64,000 nt of DNA, from positions 18,717,769-18,781,768 of the forward strand of contig OY783201.1 in the NCBI GenBank assembly GCA_963678675.1, in the 5' to 3' direction. The notes under the pieces were generated by a model that saw nothing but the letters and a program-made list of their open reading frames with translations, had not been told where the DNA came from and ran no database searches. The first letter of the stretch is position 1. Each line of letters begins with the position of its first letter. The position numbers were made by a program, and so were the translations under genes. The DNA is from Xiphydria camelus (Eukaryota; Arthropoda; Insecta; Hymenoptera; Xiphydriidae). Of this stretch, positions 21,640 through 32,955 are shown piece after piece.

Positions 21640-22100
21640 TACTCTCGCTTATTTATCGGGATAATATCTACTTGCAACTTTTTAAGTGTACGTCCAGAAC
21701 AGTAGAGCATTGTAACAAGATAAATAGATGGCACACACATTAGCAGTGTATATCGCTTGCTGAATGCAAGGAGATGGTGGTGCGCCCTAAAGTCTGTAAA
21801 GTAGCCCCCTGCTGCGGCAATAACCTCTTCGTTTAATAAGAATTTCTTTCCAGTCAGCCATTTTTTCAAGTCTGGGAAGAGAAAGAAGTCGCAGGGAGCA
21901 AATCCGGTGAGTAAGGTGGATGCGGCAGCAATTCAAATTTCAAATTGACCAATTTCGCTGTTGCAACGGCAAACGAATGGACAGGTGCATTATCGTGGTA
22001 TAACAGAACTTTTTTTTTTCGCCAAATGAGGGCCTATACTTATCTTCGCGATCACACCACCATCTACTAGAAAAGTATCGGACTTTTCACTCTGCCCTCG
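21640..22100 (-). pseudogene. mariner transposase remnant (DD34D type), frameshifted
   Basis: Reading the minus strand from about 22020, the frames give KKVLLYHDNAPVHSF, then PPYSPDL, and after a frameshift KKWLTGKKFLLNEEVIAAAG. YHDNAP carries the second catalytic Asp and PYSPDL the third Asp of mariner transposases. The normal CDFFLFPDLKKWL segment is out of frame. The right end (22050-22100) is the element's terminal repeat, GAAAAGTATCGGACTTTTC to CCCTCG, followed by TA. The same terminal repeat ends the plus-strand copy at 43269. The left end is not identifiable. Confidence 0.8.
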
Positions 22101-22110
22101 TATCTTACTC

Positions 22111-22692
22111 CTCTGTCCTCTTAAGTGACGGGGAATTCGGTAATAGTATCTTATGTCATAAGGCGGAAATCCGAAGGTTTTTCAGACTGTGTTTAATTAG
22201 GTTGGCTGGGCAAAACTGAAACAGATGGCGCCACCGAGCTAGACACCCGCGGGCAAATTAAAACGGTTATAATATATTATTAATGCTGCACTGTTGCAGA
22301 TTTGACGGTATCTGATGTGACTGGTAAAAAAATTAAGAAAGTGAAAGAGTTAAAGGAATTCAGCGGATCTCCAACTGAGGCGGCAGGTCCTCTTCGCGCG
22401 GGAGAAGGACCTGTTTCCGTCGTCTGGTGGTGGCGACACCGTCGCTCGTCGTGGGTCGGCCGCTATCACTGGTGGGGAGCGGCTGCGGAGGCTCCAAAGC
22501 CACCGTTTTATATTAAATTTTGTATTTCAATTCACTTCAGTACATACAGATTCATAAATTAAGGTTACATTTTCATTTTTGACTCCTGCAATGCCTACTA
22601 TACTTCATAAAGTAAGCATTGACTCCAGCCATATTGATATATTTCAAATCAGGCGGTAAATAAGGGTGTTTAGCTCAGTGGCCAACCTAATT
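22111..22692. other. No recognisable gene
   Basis: GC-rich patch at 22370-22500 within otherwise AT-rich DNA; no supported feature. Confidence 0.3.
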
Positions 22693-22774
22693 AGGTCGTA
22701 ACACGAGGCATGGTTTGGGGACAAGGCTCGCCTTCGGCGAACCTCATCCCCTCACCATGCCTCGTGCTACGACC
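22693..22774. repeat. 82-bp GC-rich hairpin
   Basis: GGTCGTAACACGAGGCATGG pairs with CCATGCCTCGTGCTACGACC across a loop that itself contains GGCTCGCCTTCGGCGAACC. It may be a small MITE; no flanking duplication is evident. Confidence 0.7.
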
Positions 22775-23381
22775 AATATAAACACAGCCTTAAAAATCCG
22801 AGGATTTCAGCAGAATGATATATACTACTTTTCCTCGCGAATGCCCATTTCTCAAAACAAAACAAATAGAAGTATACACGGCTCATTTCATGTTGCGTTT
22901 ATCAGTTTGGAAAAAGGACCCACTTCGGACTAAACAATCTTTTGACAGCCTGCGGACTCCCGGTCGGTGTCACGCAGGAAAAACGCCATCTTACGGTCTA
23001 AAAATAGGCTGGAAAAGGCCTCGAAATGGGTATGAGTGAGGAAAATGACAGTTTGGTGGCAATCTCCATCTCGTAAATCACTCTGTAAGTTGTACGCTGT
23101 TGGTTCGAGGACGCTGTATGATTAGCTGCGACGGCATGCAAACGCTTCGAAAGATATTCCTAATAACAGAGTCAGGCAATCACTAAGAATCTTCTCCCGA
23201 AACGGTTGGTGGACGCTGCTTGCACGTCGTCGCAGCCAATCATCGACGTGATGTACAGACTCTGTCCAACAGTGTCTGTATCATATCGTCCTACGACCTT
23301 CATCCTGAGAATCACTTTGTATGTATAATACGTATCTTGTGCGATACGTGGCTTATTCAATACGAGACTTATCGTTAAGTA
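22775..23381. other. No recognisable gene
   Basis: Mixed-composition DNA with chance frames only. TTCGAGGACGCTGTATGATTAG and nearby words have a weak inverted echo around 23200-23260. Confidence 0.3.
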
Positions 23382-24082
23382 GCCCCTAGACGGTCAATAT
23401 ATTGATCAATATGTATTGATCAATACATATTGAAAGGCTATATTGAACGTTTAGGAGAGCTTCAAACATATTGACGGCATATTGAAGCATATTGATGGAA
23501 ATTTATATTGAAGCGTATTGATGGAAGCTATATTGATGCTCGTATTGACGTCTATGAGGCATATTGATTCAAATCTTCGAAATCCATGCCAGAAGCTAGG
23601 TATCTCAATGTAATGGAAAGCCTTTGACTCGCCAGAATTGCTTTGCGCTTTAACGTATCTTGTTTTTCAATTTTAGGCCTAATTAGCTCCAATAAATTAT
23701 CAAAGGCCGCTTCATCCATTCGTGACTCGAAGATAGTTCAGCAAATATTCGTGTGTAAAACGATTTCTCAGCTTGTACCATTCTTTTGACCAGCGCTTTT
23801 GTCTTTTCTTCTTTCGTTTTTTCATTTCACACGCAGCCAAAGTCAAAGTAAGAAAAGCTAAATCTCTATGGGACACCATTGCTTGATATTGGAAAAAATA
23901 AGTAATAAAAATAAAAACTCGCACAACGTATCGCGAACTTTCCAAGCACAACCAACAGTCAAAGTGGGAATGGCTAGTCGTCGTATTAAAGGAGCTATAT
24001 TGAAGCTATATTGAAGCGTATTGATGAGACCTTCAATATATTAATCAATACATATTGATCAATATATTGACCGTCTAGGGGC
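23382..24082. mobile_element. PIF/Harbinger element with ATATTGA-rich ends
   Basis: Inverted ends GCCCCTAGACGGTCAATATA and complement, next to TA, bound 701 bp. Both subterminal regions are packed with ATATTGA/TCAATAT words (23397-23570 and 23995-24070), including TATTGATCAATA dyads. The minus-strand core encodes a Harbinger transposase fragment. Confidence 0.8.
23540..23951 (-). pseudogene. PIF/Harbinger transposase N-terminal half, frameshifted
   Basis: One frame (23951 to about 23715) gives MKKRKKKRQKRWSKEWYKLR, then RFTHEYLLNYLRV. After a frameshift near 23725 another frame continues MDEAAFDNLLELIRPKIEKQ, DTLKRKAI and RLSITLRYLASGMDFEDL, followed by a stop. This order (basic run, W.K.W..R..., YLL..LR, F..LLELI.P.I.KQDT..R.AI, LS.TLRYLA.G) is the N-terminal half of Harbinger nucleases. 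The DDE catalytic residues that should follow are missing. Confidence 0.75.
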
Positions 24083-24355
24083 TATTTTAGTCTTATGCTA
24101 TGCGTCACAATGTGTGTTATATATCTTGCAATGTGCATCGCGATTCCTGCAACATGTTATGCGATAGGTATAGCACTGACAATGAGTTCCTGGGAAAAAT
24201 AATTTCGATCTTATTGGATCTTTTAGGAACGGATTAGATCTAAGTACTTGAATTGCTGTAGACCTGTTTAGATTTAAGTAAATCTAATATTTTTTTATAC
24301 CGTTTGTTTTAACGAAGTCTAAACAGATCTTATTTGATCTAAATAGATCCTGACG

Positions 24356-25173
24356 GAAAAAAATTATACGGTAAACTCTTCGGAAAAGTACCTTGAATTA
24401 ATGCCAAAAATCTACATCAGTATGCATTGATTGTATAAGAAACTATGGAATTTGAGAAACTTTTTTAGTTTTACGTAATTATAAGTAGATTTGTATGGTT
24501 TTTGAATAGAAATAGGTTCTACGTTACGTAAATTGTGATAAATTATGGTAAAACATAAACCGTTTGAAATATTAATCCATATAGAATATCGTGAAATTGT
24601 ATAATACATGGATAGATATTTCAAATAGTTTTCACATTACCGTCATTTACCATAGATGGTTTACATTAGTTTCATTAATTCAGTGTCTATCATGCATTAC
24701 ATATGTATATAGAAAATACATTAAACGATAAGAAATAAGGAAAAGCTACCATATTTCTAGACTCAATCTCCCTATGCCGTAGATAGACGCAAAATTCTTG
24801 ACATTAATGGTAAATTATGAAAAATTACATCATTTCAATGAAGAAATGGGTTACATGTAGATATGCGTAGAAAGTGTATCAAATTCATTGCAACTATGCG
24901 AATAAAAAATATAAAAGTGCGTGCATATTTTATTCTTCAATAGTCAATTGTGTGAATTTATACGTTTCATGGAAAGATACATCAAATAACGTCTGTTTTA
25001 GAGAAGCGGTAATTTTACGTAGATAGACGTATATATTAAAAATCAGCACTTCAAATCTGTATATATAAATCTATGGAATTCTATCAATGACTACGTTTTT
25101 CTAAACTTTTTCATCGCCGGTTACCAGTCATAGAAATTTGTAATTCTGCATAGTTTACCATACAATTTTTTTT
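24356..25173. mobile_element. 818-bp AT-rich TIR element
   Basis: AAAAAAATTATACGGTAAAC at 24357 and GTTTACCATACAATTTTTTT at 25153 are inverted copies. The interior is rich in ACGTAAATTATGGTAAA-like words in both directions and has no protein. It lies in the left arm of the 18-kb structure. Confidence 0.6.
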
Positions 25174-25321
25174 GCTAGAGGAGCTTGCTAGTTCTGAATA
25201 GATCTAATATTGTATTCGATCATTTGAGAGATATTATATCTCACAACACACGGAAGTTAGGGAACCCGGAAATTCAGAAAATTCCGCCATTCCGTGTGCA
25301 AGTAGAGTAGTTCAAGCGTAA

Positions 25322-25346
25322 TCTTCTATATATATAAAAATGAATG

Positions 25347-25389
<43 letters not shown>

Positions 25390-26275
25390 ATGTCTCTTAT
25401 GCCTTCCTAAACCGTTCATCCGATTGCGATGAAATTTTGGGAAATGGTTGGACGCATGCCCGCGATGGTTTCTGAGTTAGTAAATCTTATACAGGGTGTT
25501 CAAAAAGTCCCGGTACGGCCGATTATCTCAACGGGAAAACATTTTAGAGAAAAATGTTTAATACAAAACTTTAAGGATTTTCCCTTGGCTACCCAGTGGT
25601 CGTATTGGATTTGACCTTGACCGTGACCTTTAAGGTAATATCAAATGCCTTCCTAAACCGTTCATCCGATTGCGATGAAACTTTGGGGAATGGTTGGACG
25701 CATGCCTGCGAAGGTTTCTGAGTTAGTAAATCTTATACAGGGTGTTCAAAAAGTACCGGTACGGATGATTATTATGCCTTCCTAAACCGTTCATCCGATT
25801 GCGATGAAACTTTGGGGAATGGTTGGACGCATGCCCGCGAAGGTTTCTGAGTTAGTAAATCTTATAAAAGGTGTTCAAAAAGTACCGGTACTGATGATTA
25901 TTATGCCTTCCTAAACCGTTCATCCGATTGCGATGAAAAGTTGGGAAATGGTTGGACGCATGCCCGCGAAGGTTTCTGAGTTAGTAAATATTATACAGGG
26001 TGTTCAAAAAGTCGAACTATACTTGACCTAAATTTGACCTCCGCTGACAATAAAGGTAACATGAAAAAAATGGTCAAGGACACATTTGAACGGGAAAAAA
26101 AATTAATTTGACCTTGATATAACCTTGAAGGTCATGGTCAAGGTCAAATCCAATATGACCATTGCGTAGCCCGGGAAAAATACTAAAAGTTTTGTATTAA
26201 AAATGTATTTAAACAATGGTGGACGGACAAAATCAATCCACAATCTACCCGTGCGAAGCCGGGACGGGCTGCTAG
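25322..26275 (+). mobile_element. Non-autonomous Helitron, 954 bp
   Basis: The 5' end is TCTTCTATATATATAAAAAT and the 3' end is CCGTGCGAAGCCGGGACGG, then GCTGCTAG, a hairpin plus the CTRR signature. It sits between A (25321) and T (26276), the Helitron target. The right arm of the surrounding inverted repeat reads TTTTTGTGTTACGCTTG at the matching place with no insert. After a TCTG microsatellite the interior carries about four tandem units containing TTCATCCGATTGCGATG and ACAGGGTGTTCAAAAAGT. Confidence 0.9.
25352..25390. repeat. TCTG microsatellite in Helitron 5' region
   Basis: About ten TGTC/TCTG repeats directly follow the Helitron 5' terminus; a shortened version is present in the inverted copy at 60757. 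Confidence 0.85.
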
Positions 26276-26766
26276 TACAAAAATACATTTCATTGGTGTC
26301 ATATTACGGTTTTAAGGGGTGAAATCATATTTTGAAGAAAATGCAGATTTTTCTTCTTCACGGAATAACTCCTGAACGGTGAAGGATAAGGGAAAAAAGT
26401 TGAAATAAAAGTTTTATAGTTTTTCTCGATCTATAAAACTGGTGCGAAAAAATTCTGGAAAAAAATTTTTTTTTAAGACCCCCACCACTGACCCATAAAA
26501 ATGGGTTTTTGGATTTCTTAAGTTTATGTAAAAATACCTCTCAATTACCTCTTTTCATACATCCCTAGTTTATTATGTATCCTTTTTTTTAATTTAGAAA
26601 ACCTCGAACTTTAACCCGTCAGCACTCGCGCTCCCGTCCCATCGTTCTTTACTCGCGTGATAAGAGATTCTCTCAAAGGCCCATACACGGTACGATTCGT
26701 CGCTTCGATCGATTTGAAGAAAATCGTGACGATCGATCGCTTCAAAACTGCGGCTCACACACGAAA

Positions 26767-26886
26767 CGATTGGTCGTTGCGATCGATCGTTTACTACGAT
26801 TGGTCGTTGTGATCGATCGTTTACTACGATTGGTCGTTGCGATCGATCGTTTACTACGATTGGTCGTTGCGATCGATCATTTACTT
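26767..26886. repeat. Four tandem 30-bp units
   Basis: CGATTGGTCGTTGCGATCGA plus TCGTTTACTA is repeated four times, each unit containing two overlapping CGATCGAT-type dyads. A subterminal array in a transposon is a plausible transposase-binding cluster. Confidence 0.85.
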
Positions 26887-26940
26887 CTTGTTTAACGGAA
26901 CGATAAAAACGTGCCATCATGGAAAACGAATTTCTTTTAA

Positions 26941-27120
26941 TTACCTATGTAGCAGTAAATTTGGTCCGGCTTTATTTATATCTGCAGAGTTGTCTATTTT
27001 TTTCATTTTTTCCAAAAGAAAATCATAACACGCTTGTCTCTTGATGTTATTATGGTAATCTTTATGTTTTGTTTTCCATAAAGGCTCTTGCTCTTTCAAT
27101 AATTTTTAAATTCGATCAAA
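26941..27120 (-). pseudogene. MADF-domain fragment (Harbinger accessory DNA-binding protein)
   Basis: The minus-strand frame reads KLLKEQEPLWKTKHKDYHN, then IKRQACYDFLLEKMKKID. MADF domains have the pattern L-I-x-L-x-x-x-x-P-x-L-W-x-x-x-x-x-x-Y-x-N...A-x-x-x-(I/L). Harbinger transposons carry a second gene for a Myb/SANT- or MADF-like protein that partners the nuclease. A stop (TAA) lies five codons into the open stretch and another ends it after LLLHR, so this is a truncated pseudogene. Confidence 0.65.
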
Positions 27121-28420
27121 TGATCATTACTCCACACATGTAGCCATTTTGAAGCTTTTTGGTTACGTAAGTATATAGCGCGGCGTTTCGCCAACGGCAC
27201 ACGTGTACGTAGTCAGACTGCCACAAAAATCGAATCGTCGATCGCAAAGAGCCATAATACACTGTCGATTTATCGTTACGATATTCAAGATCGCATGGGT
27301 TTCTGTTGGGATCTCCGATATCGTCTTCGACTAAGTAAATCGTTAACGATGTTGGCATACACTATCGATTCGTCGTTTCGATCGGTCTGAAACGACGGAT
27401 CGAAGCGACGAATCGTACCGTGTAGGTATGGGGCCCTTCACGGCTGCGCTCGCAACGTATTTGTCGCGTACTTAATTAAATCTCAGTTGGCGGGTGAGGG
27501 AAATTATTGTAAAATTTTTTTTTAGATAAGTATATATCATTTGGTAATGCAAAAAATGGACTAGGCATGTTTTTTTATTTAAAACATAAAAAAAATTAAT
27601 TTCAAGAATTCCAAATTAAGTGATTTATTATGCTTTTTTCTCATAAATTATTTAACGTGTTTAACATAATATAAAAATTTTTAGTTAGATAAATTAAAAT
27701 GCAAATATATATTTCCCCTCGTTTCCCTCTAGCCGCCAGGTGGCGAAAATTGTCGAACGCGGCCGAATACGCGCGAAGGCAACACGGCTCCCAGCCTACT
27801 TTACTCGCGCCGTGAGAGAAACTCTCACACTTTTAGTTTCGCGTCAAGAAAAACATTTTTTTTTCGAATTTGACTGAATCTTTTTGTTTTTAATTTACAC
27901 TGAAAGAAAGAGCAATAGTTGTTTAAGGATAAAAAAAAATTCTCGAAGCATTTGGATGATTTTTGTAAAAGTTTCCTATACCGTGAAAATTTGCGTAAGA
28001 GAAATGCTCATAGCGCGAGTGCTGACGGGTTAAGGCCGTTTTGACCTATACAGTGAAACGGTCTTATGAAACGATATCTATATTTTTATTTACATATATT
28101 TCATACAGTTTTTAATTATTTTAGCAAATAACGTACTTACAATTACATGAAAAATGAAACTTATTGAAATGAATCAAAGACATGTATTTTTCAAACAACA
28201 CAAATAAGATATCGTATGAACCTCGATGATAACGTTGAATGACGCAGGATCTATGTCGACATTGACGCCGATAACGTTTTGCATAATGGGAACGTGTTTG
28301 ACTCGTGACTATTAACATTACATGGTGGTGAGATAGCCTTTCATCATTCGTTAAAAATCTTATGTAAGTACGTTTTATGATTACTATATTTATACTGTAC
28401 ATACATATTTGTGACTAGAA

Positions 28421-29316
28421 GAGGTAGCTTATCTGCAGTTACATTAATCATATTATGACATATAAATAAACGAATTGATTCATTCATTCATTCAATGAAT
28501 CCTGATAAATAAAATATTTGTATTTATTGTACCTACATATTTTATTTATGGATTATACATTAAAACAGTTGTAATGGTAGAAAACGGCAAATACACTAAA
28601 ATTACGGATTATAATTTGTTCAGTAGTGATATTGTTCATAGAAATGTTCAAAACAGAAATACTCAGCACACCATGCACAGCCTATGAAAGCAACTTCTCC
28701 GCAAATACTACATCTGGGTATCAAGAGACACGGTAGTATCTCGCGGCATGTTCATTCAAGTAGTTCGTCAGAACGACGACCGCGCTGTCGCCCCGGGCAC
28801 CCGTGTATTTTTACAGGAAAAATGTCTGCCCCCTTCACCCCTCAATTTTTACATCGAATTTTCTCAATAAATATATGGTTATAACCAAAACTATGCTTAG
28901 TTACGCCATATAAATTGATTATTCTCTATCGATAAAGACCAGAATAAATGTTATAAGTTACATATTAACAGAGATTTTTCCTTAGCAACGCGAAGCCACG
29001 CTCCTTGCGCCTAAAAGTCGAGAATTCGATTTCTCGGCCAATATATATATGTCAAAATCTCACTAAAATTCCGCCTATCTTCGGCGCTATTCGGCCATGA
29101 TCGGAAATGTGTACGCAGATACGACCACATGCATACGCCATCAAATGTATGTGAGAGTGTGTGAGAGAATATATTCCTTGAATGTGGTTATGGTTTTCAA
29201 AGTTAATAAAATATTTCCATTCGCGAAACGATTTCTCTCGCGTTTATTTCGATCCTCGAACGCGCTTGTTAATAAAAAGTAAAAATTCAGTGTAATCGGA
29301 GTTATGAATTTCAATA
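28421..29316. other. No recognisable gene
   Basis: Core of the 18-kb structure. Short chance frames only; an ATTCATTC microsatellite lies at about 28479-28497. Confidence 0.3.
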
Positions 29317-30870
29317 GTGGTGAATGTGACAGACGCTCTGTATAGTTTAATAATCGTTTGTATTTTTTTCGAATAATCGAGATAGTGAACGGATGCAGTA
29401 CTGTTTCTCTGGTTGACTGTGCATCAAGAGCAGGAAAGGAGACGGCAGTATCTCAGAAGAATTGCCATCAGATAAGTTTAATTGCCGTCTGACAGCTTTA
29501 ACCTCACTTTCGATGGAAGGACAAATATCTTTCTGATAATTCTATTTTTTGTTTTCAGCGTCATGCGAGCACGGGACGAACGCAATGGAATTGGATCACA
29601 ACAATCAAGTAATTACTTTATCATTATTTTTTCTCTATCGATATATTTCCTCTTTCGTACTATAACAAGTTCCAATTTACACACCGACCTGTCAAACCTG
29701 AAGTGTACATATACCTCACTTCTATTTCTATCTGTTCTTCGTCTTCGGTGTAATGACAGTCGATGAGGAATCACTGATACCGATTAGGGTTCGAGGGTTA
29801 TTCCTTATTCTTTCTAGCACAGCATCGATATTTTACTGCACCTGTATTCTTCTGGGACTTCCTAAAATAATTATAAAAACCCCATATGATTGTCATTTAC
29901 AATTTATTACAGATCGTATGCGAACCCGAGGGGGTTTCTTTCGAACGAGGGATCATCCACTTGTTGTTCCAAGAATCAGTTGCATTAGTTCATTCGGCGA
30001 GCTGGATCTGCTGCCTCGAGTGCATGGACGTGCGTTCATCCTTCAATATTCTCCCTACCATGGTCTTGCTGATTCTAACCTCTGTTGCCACAGCCCGAAT
30101 GCTCGTCGAGGTTTATTCCTTATTCTATCTAGCACAGATCGATATTATGCTGCACCTGTATTCTTCTGGGACTTCCTAAAATAATTATAAAAACCCTATA
30201 TAATTCAGTCTTGACAAATACAATCTTATCGAGCTGTACCTTATCGAGGAGATCTTTCGACGTAATGATTCCGAAACGTTTCTATGATCTATCGCAACAT
30301 TCGCGAATGTACCGAGAATAGTTATTTCTAACATACGGTAGTGTTCACGAATATTGTAAAATATCGCAAAAATGTTACAGAAAAGTTACTTGCAAAAACG
30401 TGCTTTGTTGGGTGTAAATGATGATGATATTTTGTAATTTCCATCGTTACACTAGAGGCGAAGAAGAGATGAAATAGAAGTGAGGTACATGTACACTTCA
30501 CGTTTGACAGGTCGGTATATCAATTAGAACTTGTGATAGTATAATACGCGAAAAAGGAAACATATCGATAAAGAGAGAAAAAATAGTAATAAAGTAGTTA
30601 CTCCATTATTGTAATCCAATTCCATTGTGTCCCTTATTTTTCTGCCACGATTTTGATTGTTGATAGTGGATGGATCAACCAATAAATTTGATTTTTTGTC
30701 ACTATCAGCAATTAAAGTCGTGGCAGAAAAATAAGTAATACAATGTTATATTGGATTACAATAATGGAGTAACTACTACTACTACTACAACTACTCTTTA
30801 TTATTATTATTTCTTTATCGATATATTTCCTCTTTTGTATTATACTATCACAAGTTCCAAATACACCTGG
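29317..30870. repeat. Complex inverted-repeat cluster related to the 11.8-kb element
   Basis: 29317-29600 is a diverged copy of the left half of the 11782-12892 element (for example GAGCAGGAAAGGAGAC and TTTTTTGTTTTCAGCGTCATG). 29590-29765 recurs inverted at about 30455-30650, and part recurs again at 30720-30865. It appears to be a rearranged, fold-back derivative. No protein is recognised; GTTTTCAG resembles an intron acceptor. Confidence 0.5.
29798..30204. repeat. 90-bp direct repeat pair
   Basis: A segment ending in TATTCTTCTGGGACTTCC and TAAAATAATTATAAAAACCC occurs at 29798-29888 and 30112-30204 in the same orientation, with about 90% identity by eye. It creates two similar open frames but no recognisable protein. 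Confidence 0.75.
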
Positions 30871-31278
30871 ATGAACCAAGTTTTAAAATGTTCAGACGTA
30901 AGTTTACCTGATCTTGAAGCTTGAATGTATACGGTCGCCGTACGACCGATGATCAGGGTCTTCTCGGGGTCGTAAATCCCGAGAACCGAATAAACGACAC
31001 GGCGATCAGCACGAACGTAATAATAGAGAAAATTTCGGATCTACCTGGTTAACTTTATGTATTTACAGCGCACTCCCCAGGTAGCACAACTAGTTTCCAT
31101 ATTGTGATCAAGAAGTGTACTTTGAAATCTTGCCTAGATCTCTCCTCTCAATGTCCGAATAAGTATCATTTATAGTAAACTAGTTGAAGAAACCATATAA
31201 GGATGTAATAAAAGTTTCCTAAAAGTACACTATATACTAACTGCCAACCCGCATAGTGGTGTCGATTTTTTTTTTCAT

Positions 31279-31366
31279 ACCCTACCGGGACTTGAACCTG
31301 CGGTCTTTAGGACGAGCTGCTTCGAAACTGGGAATGCTTTCGCACTCTACCAATTGAGTCACCGAC
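31279..31366 (-). other. tRNA-like sequence, copy 2
   Basis: Box A-like TGACTCAATTGG and box B GGTTCAAGTCC are present on the minus strand, with a long spacer. The flanking 270 bp matches 14448-14720. Not foldable as a standard tRNA; most likely a tRNA-derived part of the element. Confidence 0.55.
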
Positions 31367-32037
31367 TCTTCAATATTGGTGTCAGTCGACTCCAGTCATA
31401 TATAGAAACCGAACATGACAGTGATTGCTCTCGAAAGTTCTTCTCATTAAATTTTATAAAATAATTTGAATCTTTCTTTTTCAAAACAGTAGCTTTATCA
31501 AAACGATTATGATAATTAATCATTCATTATTTATGGAATAATTCGGTACATTTGCACTGTTCGAAACATCATTATTATATCAATTTTTATATTTTTTAAT
31601 CTAAAAATTTTGTGAAAACACAGTGCATTCACAATAACTTTACGAAGTGTTTGCACGTGGTTAAGGCTCCACGACTACACTGACAATAAGTTTAAACACT
31701 GGGTCTCACGAACACACTACGGTGATGCCACTACGTGTCACTGCGTGTTTTAGCGTGCAAATGCACGCTTTGCTATCGGGGTTATAAAAGTAATTATAAA
31801 TTAAAAGCAAAGAAAGAGAGAGATAATAGTTGACTTTGATATTCTCCATAACACACACTGTGTACTAATATAAAGTATAAACTATTCTCTGTAATACTAT
31901 CAGTAATATTCAGCTGTTAAAATTCTATAAATCTAATAATAGGTTTGTTATAATATAGCAAATTTTGGAATTTGTGAAACCGATTATTTATAAATTGTTA
32001 TGACTTTTCATCAGAACGTCTGTTATATAGAATAATG

Positions 32038-32216
32038 AGGCTGGAAATAGAGTTTCAATTTTGTCTGAGGTTCAGCAGGTCGAAATTAGAGTTGGAAGTA
32101 TACTCAAATTCTAATTTAAACCGGTTCGTGATCATCTGAGCACGATGATCAAGAAATTAGTTACACCTACAGCGGCAAACCAATACTTCAAAGAAATGAG
32201 GTTTTCCAGGTATAGA
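32038..32216. repeat. Dispersed repeat, copy 2 (copy 1 at 16428-16612)
   Basis: Near-identical to copy 1 through GCAGGTCG, TCTAATTTAAACC and the GATCATCTGAGCACGATGATC dyad. Confidence 0.75.
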
Positions 32217-32231
32217 ATTGAAAAATCCATT

Positions 32232-32955
32232 GTAGTCTATTTTATGTTGGCTAGTTTTTATATGATCACTTATTAGGTATTATGGTAGAGAAATTATTGT
32301 GCATTTATACTTGCAAAAATTACAAAATGGATAGTGCTAGACGCATTTCCAATACCTGCTTATTTGACAATACCATTTGCGTTACTTGAGTTGGTCAGAA
32401 AGAAGGATAATACTAATTATTTTTAGCGTACCTTAAGCATTTACGTTGTAGTCCATTTTCTGTTGTTTAGTTTAGATATGGTTAGATCTAGATATTATGT
32501 AGAGAAATTATTGTGCCTCTGTACTTGCAAAAACCGGAAAATGGATAGTGCTAGACTCATTTATTATACCTGCTTACTCTACAGTACCATTCGCGCTACC
32601 TGAGTTGGTCAGAAAGAAGGATACTGCTAGTGTACTTCTAGCATACTTAAGATATTCTCGTTTTAGTCTATTCTGGGTTGGTTAGTTTTGATATGATCAG
32701 TTATAGGTATTATGTAGAGAAATTATTGTGCCCTTATACTTGCAAGAATCAGAAAATCGATAGTACTAGACGCATTTTTGATACCTACTTACTTGACAAT
32801 ACAATTAGCGCTACCTGAGTTAGTCAGAAAGAAGGATAGTGCTAGTATACTTTTAGTGCACTCTGAATAATCATATTTTAGCCCGTTTTATCTTGAGCCA
32901 TTATAACATGGTCAGTCCTAGGTATCATATAGAATCATTTTTGATGTTTAACAGC
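32232..32955. repeat. Tandem array, ~215-bp unit, about 3.4 copies
   Basis: Each unit contains TAGAGAAATTATTGTGC, GGATAGTGCTAGAC-like sequence and GTCAGAAAGAAGGATA. Units start near 32232, 32446, 32663 and 32878. Divergence of roughly 20-25% between units suggests an old array. Confidence 0.85.

Larger units (their letters stand above)
26678..27435. mobile_element. Harbinger-type derivative nested in the piggyBac element
   Basis: GGCCCATACACGGTACGATTC and its counterpart, with one small indel, form inverted ends. The interior contains a 30-bp tandem array and a MADF-like coding remnant. No clear 3-bp duplication is visible, so the superfamily call relies on the TIR style and the MADF domain. 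Confidence 0.6.
26615..28029. mobile_element. piggyBac-type element, TTAA duplication
   Basis: Ends CCCGTCAGCACTCGCGC and complement are flanked by TTAA (26611-26614 and 28030-28033). The right arm of the surrounding inverted repeat is the empty site: its complement reads CTCGAACTTTAAGGCAGT. The TIR starting with CCC and the TTAA target identify piggyBac. No transposase remains; the left part holds a nested Harbinger-type element. Confidence 0.9.

Noticed and set aside
25352..26010. CRISPR-like array in the Helitron
   Set aside because: Units are long, adjacent and lack unique spacers; the context is a eukaryotic Helitron.
26594..26920. Minus-strand frame with four NDRSQRPIVV repeats
   Set aside because: It is the translated 30-bp tandem array; the real coding trace nearby is the MADF frame.
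29753..30184. 143-codon and overlapping 97-codon frames
   Set aside because: Created by the 90-bp direct repeat pair; no recognisable domain and overlapping frames.
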